Shown here piece by piece: positions 34,440 to 43,105 of a stretch of 45,201 nt of DNA (the stretch's first letter is position 1; each line of letters starts with the position of its first letter). Source of the stretch: Actinomycetota bacterium (lineage in GTDB: Bacteria; Actinomycetota; Acidimicrobiia; Acidimicrobiales; Ilumatobacteraceae). The notes beneath the pieces were generated by a model. The model was not told the origin of the DNA. It worked only from the letters and a program-made list of their open reading frames with translations, and searched no databases. The stretch is from assembly GCA_009701715.1 (NCBI GenBank), contig WLJO01000018.1:1-45201 (forward strand), read 5' to 3'. Position numbers and translations under genes: made by a program.

Positions 34440-36182
34440 ATGGCATTTCGCGGGCGTTCACAGACCGCTGCGACGGTGGTCGAAGCAATTCGTCCCCGCG
34501 ACGGTCAAGTTGACGAACTCGCTCAGGCTCTCGTGGCCGCCGAAGCCGTGTCGCCGGCAGACCTCGCCATTGCAAAGGGCGCCGAACCGCAGTCGGAGTC
34601 CGAGTTGATCGCCCTGCTCTTCAAGACCGAGCGTCGCGGGGCCAACCGTTCCAACATGGTCAGCGTCTGGGCCGGCTTCCACGGCCTCGAGATGCTGGAC
34701 CTGCGCCAGACCACTCCCAACGACGACGCCGTCTCGCTCCTCGACGAACGCACCTGTCGCCTGCTGAAATGCCTGCCACTCACGGCTGACGCGAATGGCG
34801 CCCACGTGGCGATCGCAGACCCGTGCCAGACAGCGCGCGCAGCGGTTGCCGCGAAGTTCACCGGGACCGTCGTGTTCAAGGTGGCGATGGAGCAGGACAT
34901 CTCCAACACACTCGACCGGATGTACCGGGCCGACGCCGAGATCGACGCCCTCAGCAGGGCCTTCGAAGCCAGCGACTCCACCCAGGCCCTGCTCGCCGCA
35001 TCGCAGCAGAGCGACGACGAAGACGCCCCCGTCGTCCAGATCGCAAACCGGATTATCGCCCAGGGCCTTCGGGACCGCGCGTCGGACGTACACGTCGAGC
35101 CAATGAACGACCACATCCGCGTCCGATTCCGCATCGACGGCAACATGGTCGACACCTTCACACTCCCGTTGTCCGCTCACGCTGCGCTCGTGAGCAGGTA
35201 CAAGATCCTCGGTGGCATGAACATCGTGGAACGTCGCAGGCCCCAGGATGGGCAGTTCTCGATGACGGTCGACGGCAGGGACATGGACGTCCGCGTGTCG
35301 TCGCTCGCAACCGTGTTCGGCGAGAAGGTCGTCATGCGACTGCTCGACAAGAGCCGCGCTGCGCTGGAGTTGAGGCAACTTGGCATGCCGGGCGCCACCT
35401 ACGAGGAGTGGTCCAAGCTCATCCATGCGCCATTCGGCATGGTCATCTGCGCCGGGCCCACGGGTGCCGGAAAGACCACGACGCTGTACGCCACGCTGCG
35501 CGCCATCAACGACGGCGGCAAGAACGTGATGACGATCGAGGACCCGGTGGAGTACGTGTTCCCCGGCATCAACCAGATCCAGACCAACGAGCAGGCCGGG
35601 CTCACCTTTGCGCAGGGCCTCAAGGCAATCCTGCGCCAGGACCCGGACGTGATCCTCGTGGGAGAGGTCCGAGACGCAGACACCGCCCGCATCGCCGTGC
35701 AGTCTGCGCTCACCGGCCACCTCGTGCTCTCCTCGCTCCACGGCACGGACTCGGTGGCGGCGCTCCACCGCATGCTCGACATGGGCATCGAGTCGTTCCT
35801 CATCGCGTCCTCCGTCGTTGCCGTCATCGGCCAGCGTCTCCTCCGTCGTATCTGCGACGCCTGCAAGGAGCCCTACGAGCCCGGGCCCGAGGAGATCGCT
35901 GTGTGGAACCGTGAGGGCCGCAACCCGAAGAGCCAGTTCTGGCACGGGGCGGGCTGCACCTTCTGCGCCGGCACCGGCTACCGCGACCGCATCGGCGTGT
36001 ATGAACTGCTGCGGGTCACGCCCGAACTGCGACGGCTGATCGTTGGTTGGGCCACGCAGGAGGAACTGCGTCGCCTTGCGGTGTCCCAGGGCATGCGGAC
36101 CCTCGTGGACGAGGCACTCACGCTGGTAGAGAACGACGTGAGCACCATCGGCGAAGTCGTCCGAACGCTCTACGCAGGCTGA
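34440..36182 (+). CDS. pilB: Type IV pilus assembly ATPase PilB
   Basis: The protein has 580 residues. Residues up to about 150 are an MshEN/GspE N-terminal-like region (LAQALVAAEAVSPADLAIAK). The ATPase core has the Walker A GPTGAGKTTT (about residue 339-348), an Asp-box with TIEDPVEYVFPGINQIQ, the Walker B ILVGEVRDADTA and a His-box region GHLVLSSLHGTDS. Two Cys pairs (ICDAC and CTFC, about residues 473-506) form the zinc site typical of extension ATPases. It powers pilus extension at the inner face of the membrane, with PilC. ATG 34440 has GAGAAGGGG 10 bases upstream; the frame extends 5' to 34374 but that part overlaps the promoter. It is the first gene of the pil transcript. Confidence 0.92.
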   Translation: MAFRGRSQTAATVVEAIRPRDGQVDELAQALVAAEAVSPADLAIAKGAEPQSESELIALLFKTERRGANRSNMVSVWAGFHGLEMLDLRQTTPNDDAVSLLDERTCRLLKCLPLTADANGAHVAIADPCQTARAAVAAKFTGTVVFKVAMEQDISNTLDRMYRADAEIDALSRAFEASDSTQALLAASQQSDDEDAPVVQIANRIIAQGLRDRASDVHVEPMNDHIRVRFRIDGNMVDTFTLPLSAHAALVSRYKILGGMNIVERRRPQDGQFSMTVDGRDMDVRVSSLATVFGEKVVMRLLDKSRAALELRQLGMPGATYEEWSKLIHAPFGMVICAGPTGAGKTTTLYATLRAINDGGKNVMTIEDPVEYVFPGINQIQTNEQAGLTFAQGLKAILRQDPDVILVGEVRDADTARIAVQSALTGHLVLSSLHGTDSVAALHRMLDMGIESFLIASSVVAVIGQRLLRRICDACKEPYEPGPEEIAVWNREGRNPKSQFWHGAGCTFCAGTGYRDRIGVYELLRVTPELRRLIVGWATQEELRRLAVSQGMRTLVDEALTLVENDVSTIGEVVRTLYAG

Positions 36183-36190
36183 GGTAGTCC

Positions 36191-37408
36191 ATGCCGAAGT
36201 TCCACTACGTCGCCGTCGACGCCACCGGCAATACCGTTCAGGGTTCGCTCAAGCGCGACACCATCGGCGACGTCCGTTCGTGGCTGCAGGACAAATCACT
36301 GTTCCCGATCAAGATTGGCGAGCCCAAGAGCCGGCTGAACTTCGAACTCACCAGCGAAAAGCTGAAAAAGCGCGAACTCATGCACTTCTCTCGTCAGCTC
36401 GCCGTGTTCCTGCGAGCCGGCATCCCCATCATCGACTCCCTCGAGACGATCGCCGACGAGGCCCACGACAAGGTGCTGCGCCGCGTGCTCGCCGACCTTG
36501 CGGACAAGCTGCGCGGGGGCGCCACGTTCGCAGATGCCGCTGCCATGCACCCCGAGGCGTTCCCGAAGTACTACCTCGGTGTGCTGAAGTCTGCCGAGCT
36601 CACGGGCAACCTTGACGAGACCATCGACCAGCTCACCTCGTACCTGGACCGGGAAATCACTGCGCGCTCGAAAGTCATCGCCGCGCTCGTCTACCCGGCG
36701 GTCGTCTTCGGCCTCGCCCTGATCACCATCGGGATTCTCGCCGTGGTGGTGCTCCCCCAGTTCAAGAAGCTGTTCGACGAACTCGGATCGGACCTCCCGC
36801 TCCCCACCAAACTGCTCCTGGGGATGACCGGGTTCCTCACCGACTTCTTCTACGTCCCGGTCGGGTTCGTGTTGATGTTCGTGCTGATGCTCATCTGGAT
36901 GGCGATGACCCCGGCCGGGAGGCGGGCCAAGGACCGGATGATCCTGAAACTCCCCGTACTCGGCGAGATCATCCAATACTCGATCCTCGAGCGCTTCTGC
37001 CTCATCCTGTCCACAATGACCAAGGCCGGTGTCTCGCTGCCCGAGGCCATGGAGGTCACCACCAAGTCCACCGGGAACCTCATTTTCCAGGAAAAACTGG
37101 AGATCTCGCGCCAGGCGATGGTGAGCGGGGCCGGGCTCGCCCGCCCCCTCATCGAGACTGGCCTGTTCCCCGGAGCCGCCCGCCAGATGATGAAGGTCGG
37201 CGAGGAGACCGGAACCCTCGACGACCAGTTGGCCTCTGCGTCGGAGTACTTCAACCGCGAACTCGAGGTGAAGATCCGTCGCTTTACCTCGATGTTCGAG
37301 CCGATCACCATCCTCATGGTTGGCGCGGCGGTCGGGTTCGTTGCCATCGCCCTCGTCTCTGCCATGTACGGCGTCCTCAACGGGTTCAAGGCAGAGGAGA
37401 CAGGATGA
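36191..37408 (+). CDS. pilC: Type IV pilus inner-membrane platform protein PilC
   Basis: The protein has 405 residues, normal for the family. It begins with FHYVAVDATGNTVQGSLKRD, then two GspF/T2SSF domains (about 66-190 and 270-392), with LMHFSRQLAVFLRAGIPIID and LERFCLILSTMTKAGVSLPE as the repeated cytoplasmic parts. Three hydrophobic helices are visible: around VFGLALITIGILAVVVLP, VGFVLMFVLMLIWMAM, and ILMVGAAVGFVAIALVSAMY. It couples PilB and PilT to pilin insertion. It starts 8 bases after pilB with GAGG upstream, and its stop overlaps the next gene's ATG. Confidence 0.93.
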   Translation: MPKFHYVAVDATGNTVQGSLKRDTIGDVRSWLQDKSLFPIKIGEPKSRLNFELTSEKLKKRELMHFSRQLAVFLRAGIPIIDSLETIADEAHDKVLRRVLADLADKLRGGATFADAAAMHPEAFPKYYLGVLKSAELTGNLDETIDQLTSYLDREITARSKVIAALVYPAVVFGLALITIGILAVVVLPQFKKLFDELGSDLPLPTKLLLGMTGFLTDFFYVPVGFVLMFVLMLIWMAMTPAGRRAKDRMILKLPVLGEIIQYSILERFCLILSTMTKAGVSLPEAMEVTTKSTGNLIFQEKLEISRQAMVSGAGLARPLIETGLFPGAARQMMKVGEETGTLDDQLASASEYFNRELEVKIRRFTSMFEPITILMVGAAVGFVAIALVSAMYGVLNGFKAEETG

Positions 37409-37860
37409 AGCCCCGACACCTCGACGAGGGCTTCTCGCTCATCGAGGTCGTGATCGTGATCATGCTCATGGGCATCGTCATCATCGCCGTGCTCACGGCT
37501 GTCATCACCTCGGTGGCAACTTCGGCGGTCACCCGATCGGGGGCGCGGGTCGAGACCGTCATCGTGAACGCTGCTGACCGCGTCAACCGTGCACCGAAAT
37601 CCTGCGACTACAGCGCGTATGCACAAGCCGCCGTGCAGACCGAGGGTTGGGCAGCCTCCGCGGCCACGGTCACCCAGGAGTACTACCAACCAGCGATCGA
37701 CCCGACATCGCCCGGCACCTGGACCGCTGGGCCGACCAGTTCGCCCGCCTGTCCCGCTGGGGCGCTGACCGACCTCCTCGTGCAACGCGTCAGTGTCACC
37801 GTAAGAAGCCCGGACGGCCGGGTTCGCAGAAGCATTCAGGTGGTGAAGAGCGATGTCTAG
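37405..37860 (+). CDS. Short type IV prepilin
   Basis: The protein has 151 residues. A 9-residue leader ends in Gly and is followed by FSLIEVVIVIMLMGIVIIA, the class III prepilin sequence with Glu at mature position 5. PilD would cleave after Gly9. The globular part of about 100 residues has two Cys (PKSCDY and SPACPAG) that could form a disulfide, and it ends in strand-like VSVTVRSPDGRVRRSIQVV. It could be a minor pilin (PilV/GspI-like) or the main subunit; no other short pilin is visible in the locus. It overlaps pilC by 4 bases and the next gene by 8 bases. Confidence 0.85.
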   Translation: MKPRHLDEGFSLIEVVIVIMLMGIVIIAVLTAVITSVATSAVTRSGARVETVIVNAADRVNRAPKSCDYSAYAQAAVQTEGWAASAATVTQEYYQPAIDPTSPGTWTAGPTSSPACPAGALTDLLVQRVSVTVRSPDGRVRRSIQVVKSDV

Positions 37861-40255
37861 ACGTCGATTGAATAGTGGCAGGAACCCGGACAGGGGTATG
37901 ACGCTGGTGGAGTTGCTCGTCTCCGTCGCCGTACTGGGGATCGTCGGCTCGGTTGTTGCGGCCGCGGTGATCATCGTCTTCCGCCAGATCGGCAATACCC
38001 AGGGCCGAACCGAGGTTGCCCGTTCCGAGCAGAACGTGAGCCTGTGGCTTCCTGCAGACCTGTCGTCGGCCGAGTCGGTGGATACCAAGCCGGAGTCGAC
38101 ACCGTGCGGCTTGACCGTGTGCGATGGGGTGAACCTCGCCGAGGGCTCGAACGTGATCATGCTCTCCTGGAGCACCCGGGGGGCGACTGGGACGGCAATC
38201 ACCAAGGTGTCGTACAACTTTTTCCCCGCCGCGGACGGCACGTACTCCCTTCGGCGTGTGAAGTGCAGCACCATCGACGCAGGGGCCTGGAACTGCGAGA
38301 CGACTACCGTGCTCCGCAACCTTCCCGGGCCGCCGGGTGGAGAAACGTTCGTGGCGGGTGTGGCGAATGGCTCGGGCTGTTCGTCGGTGGGCAGCACCCT
38401 CAACTGCACGAACCCGGACTGGGTCATCACGGTCAGCCAGCCACTCGCAGCGGATGCAATTAACGAAACCCAGGTCGCAACCGTCGCCGACCTGAAGAAC
38501 TCGAACCGCGTCGTTGTCACGATCAACGGCGGCGGCAGCGCGGCCGGCCCAGGCGGCGGTATCAACCAGATCAGCATCACCGCAGGTGGCGCCGTCCGTT
38601 CGAATATCGACTCGAAAAGCCTGCAGGGAGCGCCGTCCTTTGCCGACGTACGCAGCCGTTGCGGCGGCAACATCACGGTGATCGTCGACGAGTCGAACTC
38701 GATCGGAACGTCGATCACCCAGGTTCGCGCCGGCGTCAAGCAGTTCGTGCAGACGCTCGTGGGCACGCCGGTGAAGATCCAGATCATCGGCTTCCACACC
38801 TACTCGCACGTGCTCGGCACGACGTCGTGGCAGAAGTACTGGGACATGACCAAGGACAGCGAGGTTTCTACCCTGCTGACCGCAATCGACACCCTGCAGG
38901 GCACGTGGTCATCCAGCCCCAACGGCGGCACGAACTGGGAGGAGGCACTGTTCCGGACCCTGCGCCAGTCCGATGCCACCACGACCGGTCTGGTGCCCAA
39001 GACCATCGTGTTCTTTACCGACGGCGTGCCCACCTTCGACCGCCTCGTGCAGCGCACGTCGCCGGGTGTGCTGCCCACCGACCCGGCCGCGCCGGGTGCT
39101 CCGTGGCCGACCTCGAACGGCAGCGCCTACAACCAGGTCGCATTCGACCGTGCACGATTCCTGGCAGACGAGTTCCGCACCAGTGCGCGCATCATCGGGG
39201 TCGGTGTCGGCACCAGCATCTCCGGGTCCTCCAACTGGGTCGTGGACCCGGGTGCCGGCTATCGCACCCAGTGGGAGCGGGGCTCGTACTCGTACGTGCG
39301 GGACATCACGTCGTACCAACTCCGTTACCAGCGGCAGAACAGCACCACCCTGCTCTGGTCCTGGGTGAACTACAACACCTACGCAACGACAACGACAAGG
39401 CTGCGCCGGGACCTCGGCTGGACGAACGTGACGCAGGCCGAGTACCTCACCGTCGAGAACCCGATCAATACGAGCACTACGGACGGGGCGAAGGTGGTCG
39501 TCACCACCAGCCCGGTATCGACCGTCGAGTATCAGGCGAATTCGGGCAACTCCACGTACCGCGCGGTCACCAAGACCTATGCGGCAGGGCCGGACTGGGC
39601 GATCTGGACAGGTTCGCGCTCCTCCGGGGCGACCACCGAGTACCGCTCCACCAAGGTGTACAACAGCCCGCCGTACGAGGCGTACGACCCGGCGGTCACC
39701 GCGACCACCGCGAACAGCGTCATCCTCGCGAGGCTCATCGCGGGGAACGACTACGGCACGCCTGCCGCATTCGACGGAACCTCCTACACCAACACCCAGC
39801 TTGCGGACATGTACGTCCTGCCCCAGTGGTCCCAGTTCGCCACGGCCATGCAGGCAGTGTCGCTCGGCGTGTGCGGTGGCACGCTCACGCTCCAGACCAA
39901 AGTCGGCTCCGCGGCCGTCGCCGACCCGTTCCGCTACGAGAACTCCACCGTTACCGACTCCAGCGGAGCTGCGCTCAACGTCGAACCACGCGTCGTCACC
40001 ACGAACCAACAGTTCACGACCGGCACCTTCGACTTCACGATCCCCAACGGGCAGTACGTCAATGTCGACATCATCCCGCAGAACTACTCGGATCTGAACG
40101 GCTACGAGCCCGTTTCGTGGGCCTGCAAGGCAGGGATCACCGCGCTGTCCTATACCTCGATCGCTATTGCGGGGCAGAGTCAGTGGACAGGCATCCGGGT
40201 CCGTGTGCCTGCGAACGCCGCAATCTCGTGCACGCTGACGGTGAGACGGGACTGA
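37853..40255 (+). CDS. Modular prepilin with von Willebrand A domain
   Basis: The protein has 800 residues. A 15-residue leader ends in Gly; the mature part begins MTLVELLVSVAVLGIVGSV with Glu at position 5. Residues 45 to about 265 are a first globular part with several Cys. A vWA domain begins near residue 273: ITVIVDESNSIG carries the DxSxS metal site (from Asp279), GGTNWEEAL gives the MIDAS Thr, and IVFFTDGVPTFD the third loop. After SARIIGVGVGTSI about 180 residues are inserted before the last helix (QWSQFATAMQAVS). The C-terminal 110 residues are strand-rich, with SWACKAG and ISCTLTVRRD, like a prealbumin-type module. Tip-located vWA pilins occur in Streptococcus sanguinis (PilB). Here an adhesin at the pilus tip is inferred. 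A second plus frame is open over most of this gene, but it is a shadow. Confidence 0.85.
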   Translation: MSRRRLNSGRNPDRGMTLVELLVSVAVLGIVGSVVAAAVIIVFRQIGNTQGRTEVARSEQNVSLWLPADLSSAESVDTKPESTPCGLTVCDGVNLAEGSNVIMLSWSTRGATGTAITKVSYNFFPAADGTYSLRRVKCSTIDAGAWNCETTTVLRNLPGPPGGETFVAGVANGSGCSSVGSTLNCTNPDWVITVSQPLAADAINETQVATVADLKNSNRVVVTINGGGSAAGPGGGINQISITAGGAVRSNIDSKSLQGAPSFADVRSRCGGNITVIVDESNSIGTSITQVRAGVKQFVQTLVGTPVKIQIIGFHTYSHVLGTTSWQKYWDMTKDSEVSTLLTAIDTLQGTWSSSPNGGTNWEEALFRTLRQSDATTTGLVPKTIVFFTDGVPTFDRLVQRTSPGVLPTDPAAPGAPWPTSNGSAYNQVAFDRARFLADEFRTSARIIGVGVGTSISGSSNWVVDPGAGYRTQWERGSYSYVRDITSYQLRYQRQNSTTLLWSWVNYNTYATTTTRLRRDLGWTNVTQAEYLTVENPINTSTTDGAKVVVTTSPVSTVEYQANSGNSTYRAVTKTYAAGPDWAIWTGSRSSGATTEYRSTKVYNSPPYEAYDPAVTATTANSVILARLIAGNDYGTPAAFDGTSYTNTQLADMYVLPQWSQFATAMQAVSLGVCGGTLTLQTKVGSAAVADPFRYENSTVTDSSGAALNVEPRVVTTNQQFTTGTFDFTIPNGQYVNVDIIPQNYSDLNGYEPVSWACKAGITALSYTSIAIAGQSQWTGIRVRVPANAAISCTLTVRRD

Positions 40256-42285
40256 TGGTGTCCTCCCCCCGGCGCCGGAAGCGACTGAACGAGGACGAAG
40301 GTTCGGTACTCCTCCTCGTCATGATCTTCACCATCGTGGTGTCGCTGGTGATCATCCCGCTGCTCTCCTACCAACAGACCGTCCTGCGGTCGAACTCCGT
40401 GCTGAGCGCGAAGACCGCCCGCCTCGAGGCGGTCAAGGCAGGAACGCGGATTGCCCTCGCCGATCCGGCAGCGCTGTATCGCACGTGCGGCAACGCCGGA
40501 CCAACAGTGGCGGTGACGCTTGCGGGCACCACGACCAGCGGCAAGAGCGTGACCACGCGCTGCTACTTCCTCGACTACCAGACTGCACAGGACTCGAACG
40601 AACTGCGCTACGGCCTCGTCGCCACCCAGGTCGGGTCGTCGATCCCGAGCGCTCTGACCGGGGCGCGCTACTCGCCGGCCAACCCCGAGTCGGCTTCGGA
40701 GTGGAGATCCGCAACCACCCAGTTCTCCGAGACCAACCGCATCTGGCTGCCCAACCTGCCGATCCACTCCCTCGACCGGCGATCCCCCGGTGGCTTCCAG
40801 ATGCCGGCGGGCTTCACCACCTGCACGGTGTACTTCCCGGGCACCTACACCGACGCCGTCACCCTCACCGGACCGACCTACTTCGCGTCGGGCATCTACT
40901 ACTTCGAGAACACGCTGACCGTTCAGAACGGAGCGTCGGTTGTCGTCGGCCTCGGGGCCACGGACGGATGCTCAACCGATCAGGACGCCGCGTTCTACGC
41001 AGTCGACGCCCCGGTCACGCACAACATCAGCGGCCTGGGCGGCACCCTGATCTTCGGCAAGAACGGCCGCCTGCTGGTGACGAATACGGCCTCACTCGGA
41101 CCCTCCCTCGTGCTCAACTCACGGTACGTGAGCGCCGCCGAGGCTGACACGGACACCTCGGCCGGCCTGAGCATTGCGTCCGTGAACGGCACCCCGTCGC
41201 AGTCAGCCCAGGATCTCACGTGGAGCGGGAGCGGAGCGTTGAGTATCCCCTATTCGCTGGTCGGCAACGTCGACCCGGTGAGCGCCACCAGCGCGGATTA
41301 CACGCCATCGAACTTTCACGCCAAGCCCTCAGTCCCCAGCAAGCCCACAGGCGTCGTCGCCACGGCCTACAACGGCGCGGCGGTCGTGTCGTGGTCCGCA
41401 CCCTCGTCGGGCGGCAGTTCGATCACCGGATACCGCGTCACCTCGTCATCGGGAGCAACCTGCACCACCTCGGGGTCCACGGCGTGCGCTGTCACCGGCC
41501 TCGCGAACGGTTCGGCCGTCACCTTCTCGGTCGTCGCCAGCAACGTGGTCGGTGACTCGTCAGCCTCGTCGGCCTCGTCGGCCATCACCCCGGCAGTATC
41601 GAGCACCGCGCTGGCCGTTCCGACTGCGCCTGCCACGCCGACCGCTGTTGCGTACGCCGGGGCGGCCCGCGTGTCCTGGACCGCTGCAGCCACAACGACC
41701 GCTCCGGTGACGTCCTACCGCGTCACCTCATCGCCGGGAGGCCTTGCCTGCTCGCTCTCGGTGGCAACCTCGCCCCCTCCTACGCTTCGGTGCGACCTGC
41801 TCGGCCTGACGAATGGGACGGCGTACACGTTCACGGTGGTCGCCACGAACGCCGCCGGTGATTCGGTGGCCTCAGCAGCAAGCGCTGCGGTGACCCCAAC
41901 GGCTGGGGCATCGGCGATCCCGAGCACTCCCCCTGTCGTCGGCGCGCTGTACCAGCCAACCGCTGTCGTCGAGATCGACCTCGCGAACTCGTCATCGTCG
42001 AGCATCCTCATTCCGGGCTATGTGAGCATCCCCCAGGGCAGGCTTCGGGTGAACAACCCTTCCGGACTGGATGTGCGCATGACCGGTGGGGTGCTCGCTG
42101 CCCAGTTCGACGTGACCGATGCCCGGGCAACCGGCCTGCAAACCGTTCCCATCGGCTTTGTCGAAGCCGTCGTCCAACGGGTGTTCCGGATCGAGTCACG
42201 CTCGAGCGGGCGAGAGTCCTCGATCGCCATCGTGCAGGTGAACCAGAACGGCGCGTACGCCGTGAACACCTGGGAAGTGCAATGA
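40255..42285 (+). CDS. Prepilin-like protein with two FN3 domains and no Glu5
   Basis: The protein has 676 residues and its ATG shares one base with the previous stop (TGATG). A 16-residue leader ending in EG is followed by SVLLLVMIFTIVVSLVIIPL; the mature fifth residue is Leu, not Glu, as in GspK-type minor components that cap the filament. Residues about 30-350 are strand-rich (FPGTYTDAVTLTGPTYFASG, repeated Val/Thr/Gly turns). Two fibronectin III domains follow (about 358-448 and 452-552; PTGVVATAYNGAAVVSWSAP, then PTAVAYAGAARVSWTA). A final strand-rich segment (PIGFVEAVVQRVFRIESRSS) has no family I can name. Position and missing Glu5 suggest a pilus-tip component. Confidence 0.82.
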   Translation: MVSSPRRRKRLNEDEGSVLLLVMIFTIVVSLVIIPLLSYQQTVLRSNSVLSAKTARLEAVKAGTRIALADPAALYRTCGNAGPTVAVTLAGTTTSGKSVTTRCYFLDYQTAQDSNELRYGLVATQVGSSIPSALTGARYSPANPESASEWRSATTQFSETNRIWLPNLPIHSLDRRSPGGFQMPAGFTTCTVYFPGTYTDAVTLTGPTYFASGIYYFENTLTVQNGASVVVGLGATDGCSTDQDAAFYAVDAPVTHNISGLGGTLIFGKNGRLLVTNTASLGPSLVLNSRYVSAAEADTDTSAGLSIASVNGTPSQSAQDLTWSGSGALSIPYSLVGNVDPVSATSADYTPSNFHAKPSVPSKPTGVVATAYNGAAVVSWSAPSSGGSSITGYRVTSSSGATCTTSGSTACAVTGLANGSAVTFSVVASNVVGDSSASSASSAITPAVSSTALAVPTAPATPTAVAYAGAARVSWTAAATTTAPVTSYRVTSSPGGLACSLSVATSPPPTLRCDLLGLTNGTAYTFTVVATNAAGDSVASAASAAVTPTAGASAIPSTPPVVGALYQPTAVVEIDLANSSSSSILIPGYVSIPQGRLRVNNPSGLDVRMTGGVLAAQFDVTDARATGLQTVPIGFVEAVVQRVFRIESRSSGRESSIAIVQVNQNGAYAVNTWEVQ

Positions 42286-42317
42286 CCGCGTCAGCGGTCA
42301 CTCCGAAGCGTCCGTAC

Positions 42318-43082
42318 TCAGTGCCCCAGCCAGAGATGCACGATGTTGCGGCCCCAGAGAACCGTGACCACGGCGCCCATCGCCATGAACGGACCGAACG
42401 GGATGGCCGTCTTGCGATCACCGCCATTGCGGGCGATCAACGCCACCCCGACGACGGCGCCCAGCAGGAAGCCGAGGAACAGACCGATCGGCACGTGCGA
42501 GAGCCCGATCCACCCGAGGTACATGCCGAGCAGTCCGGCGAGACGAACATCGCCGTCACCCATACCGCCGCTCCAACCGAGATAGAGCGCGAGGAAGAAC
42601 GCAAGGGCCCCACCGCCACCGACCGCCGCCCACCAGATCCGTTGTGGTTCGTCCGCGATCAGCGCCGCAACAACGAGCAGTGGCGCTCCGAGCGCGCCGG
42701 CCACGTAGATCAATTGACGGGGAAGACGCTTGGTCCGCAGGTCAATCAGGCCGAGCGGCATCAGCACGCCCACCAGCACCACGAAGGCAGCGGTCTCGAG
42801 GTGGAAACCGAACCGCGCCCCCATTGCCCCGAACAGGGTGCCCGTCAGGATCTCCATGAGGAGCGGCGCCCACGTGATGGACGCCCCGCACCGACGGCAG
42901 CGACCCCGCTGCACCAGCCACGACAGGATCGGGATGAGCTCGAACCACCGGAGTGCCGCCCCGCATGCGTCACAATGGGAGCGGCCGGTGCTGGTGCGCT
43001 CCTCACGGGGCAGACGGTCGGCAACAACGCCGAGATACGAGCCGGAAAGAACGCCGAGCACTACGAGCAAGGTCACGAACAC
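42318..43082 (-). CDS. pilD: Prepilin peptidase PilD (A24)
   Basis: The protein has 254 residues and about seven membrane segments. Near the N-terminus is GSYLGVVADRLPREE, then two Cys pairs (CDAC and CRRC) that bracket ELIPILSW, the zinc-like cytosolic domain of bifunctional peptidase/N-methylases. The catalytic Asp residues are in PLGLIDLRTKRLP and GMGDGDVRLAGLLG. It cleaves the leaders of the prepilins encoded next to it. It is transcribed against the rest of the locus. GTG 43082 is chosen because TAGGCT lies 8 bases before it; the longer frame to 43265 runs into pilT and is not credible. Confidence 0.9.
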   Translation of the reverse strand: MFVTLLVVLGVLSGSYLGVVADRLPREERTSTGRSHCDACGAALRWFELIPILSWLVQRGRCRRCGASITWAPLLMEILTGTLFGAMGARFGFHLETAAFVVLVGVLMPLGLIDLRTKRLPRQLIYVAGALGAPLLVVAALIADEPQRIWWAAVGGGGALAFFLALYLGWSGGMGDGDVRLAGLLGMYLGWIGLSHVPIGLFLGFLLGAVVGVALIARNGGDRKTAIPFGPFMAMGAVVTVLWGRNIVHLWLGH

Positions 43083-43090
43083 TGCGATGC

Positions 43091-43096
43091 AGCCTA
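43091..43096 (-). promoter_or_regulatory. Putative -10 box of pilD
   Basis: On the minus strand TAGGCT, 8 bases, then GTG 43082. Only 23 bases separate the pilD and pilT starts. Confidence 0.4.
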
Positions 43097-43105
43097 GGAG
43101 TATTG

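Noticed and set aside
38659-40254. Long open plus-strand frame overlapping the vWA prepilin, continuous with the FN3 protein
   Set aside because: Its translation is Arg/His/Pro-rich with no domain, and the vWA frame has clear motifs. The real start of the downstream gene is ATG 40255. It is a shadow caused by GC-rich codons.
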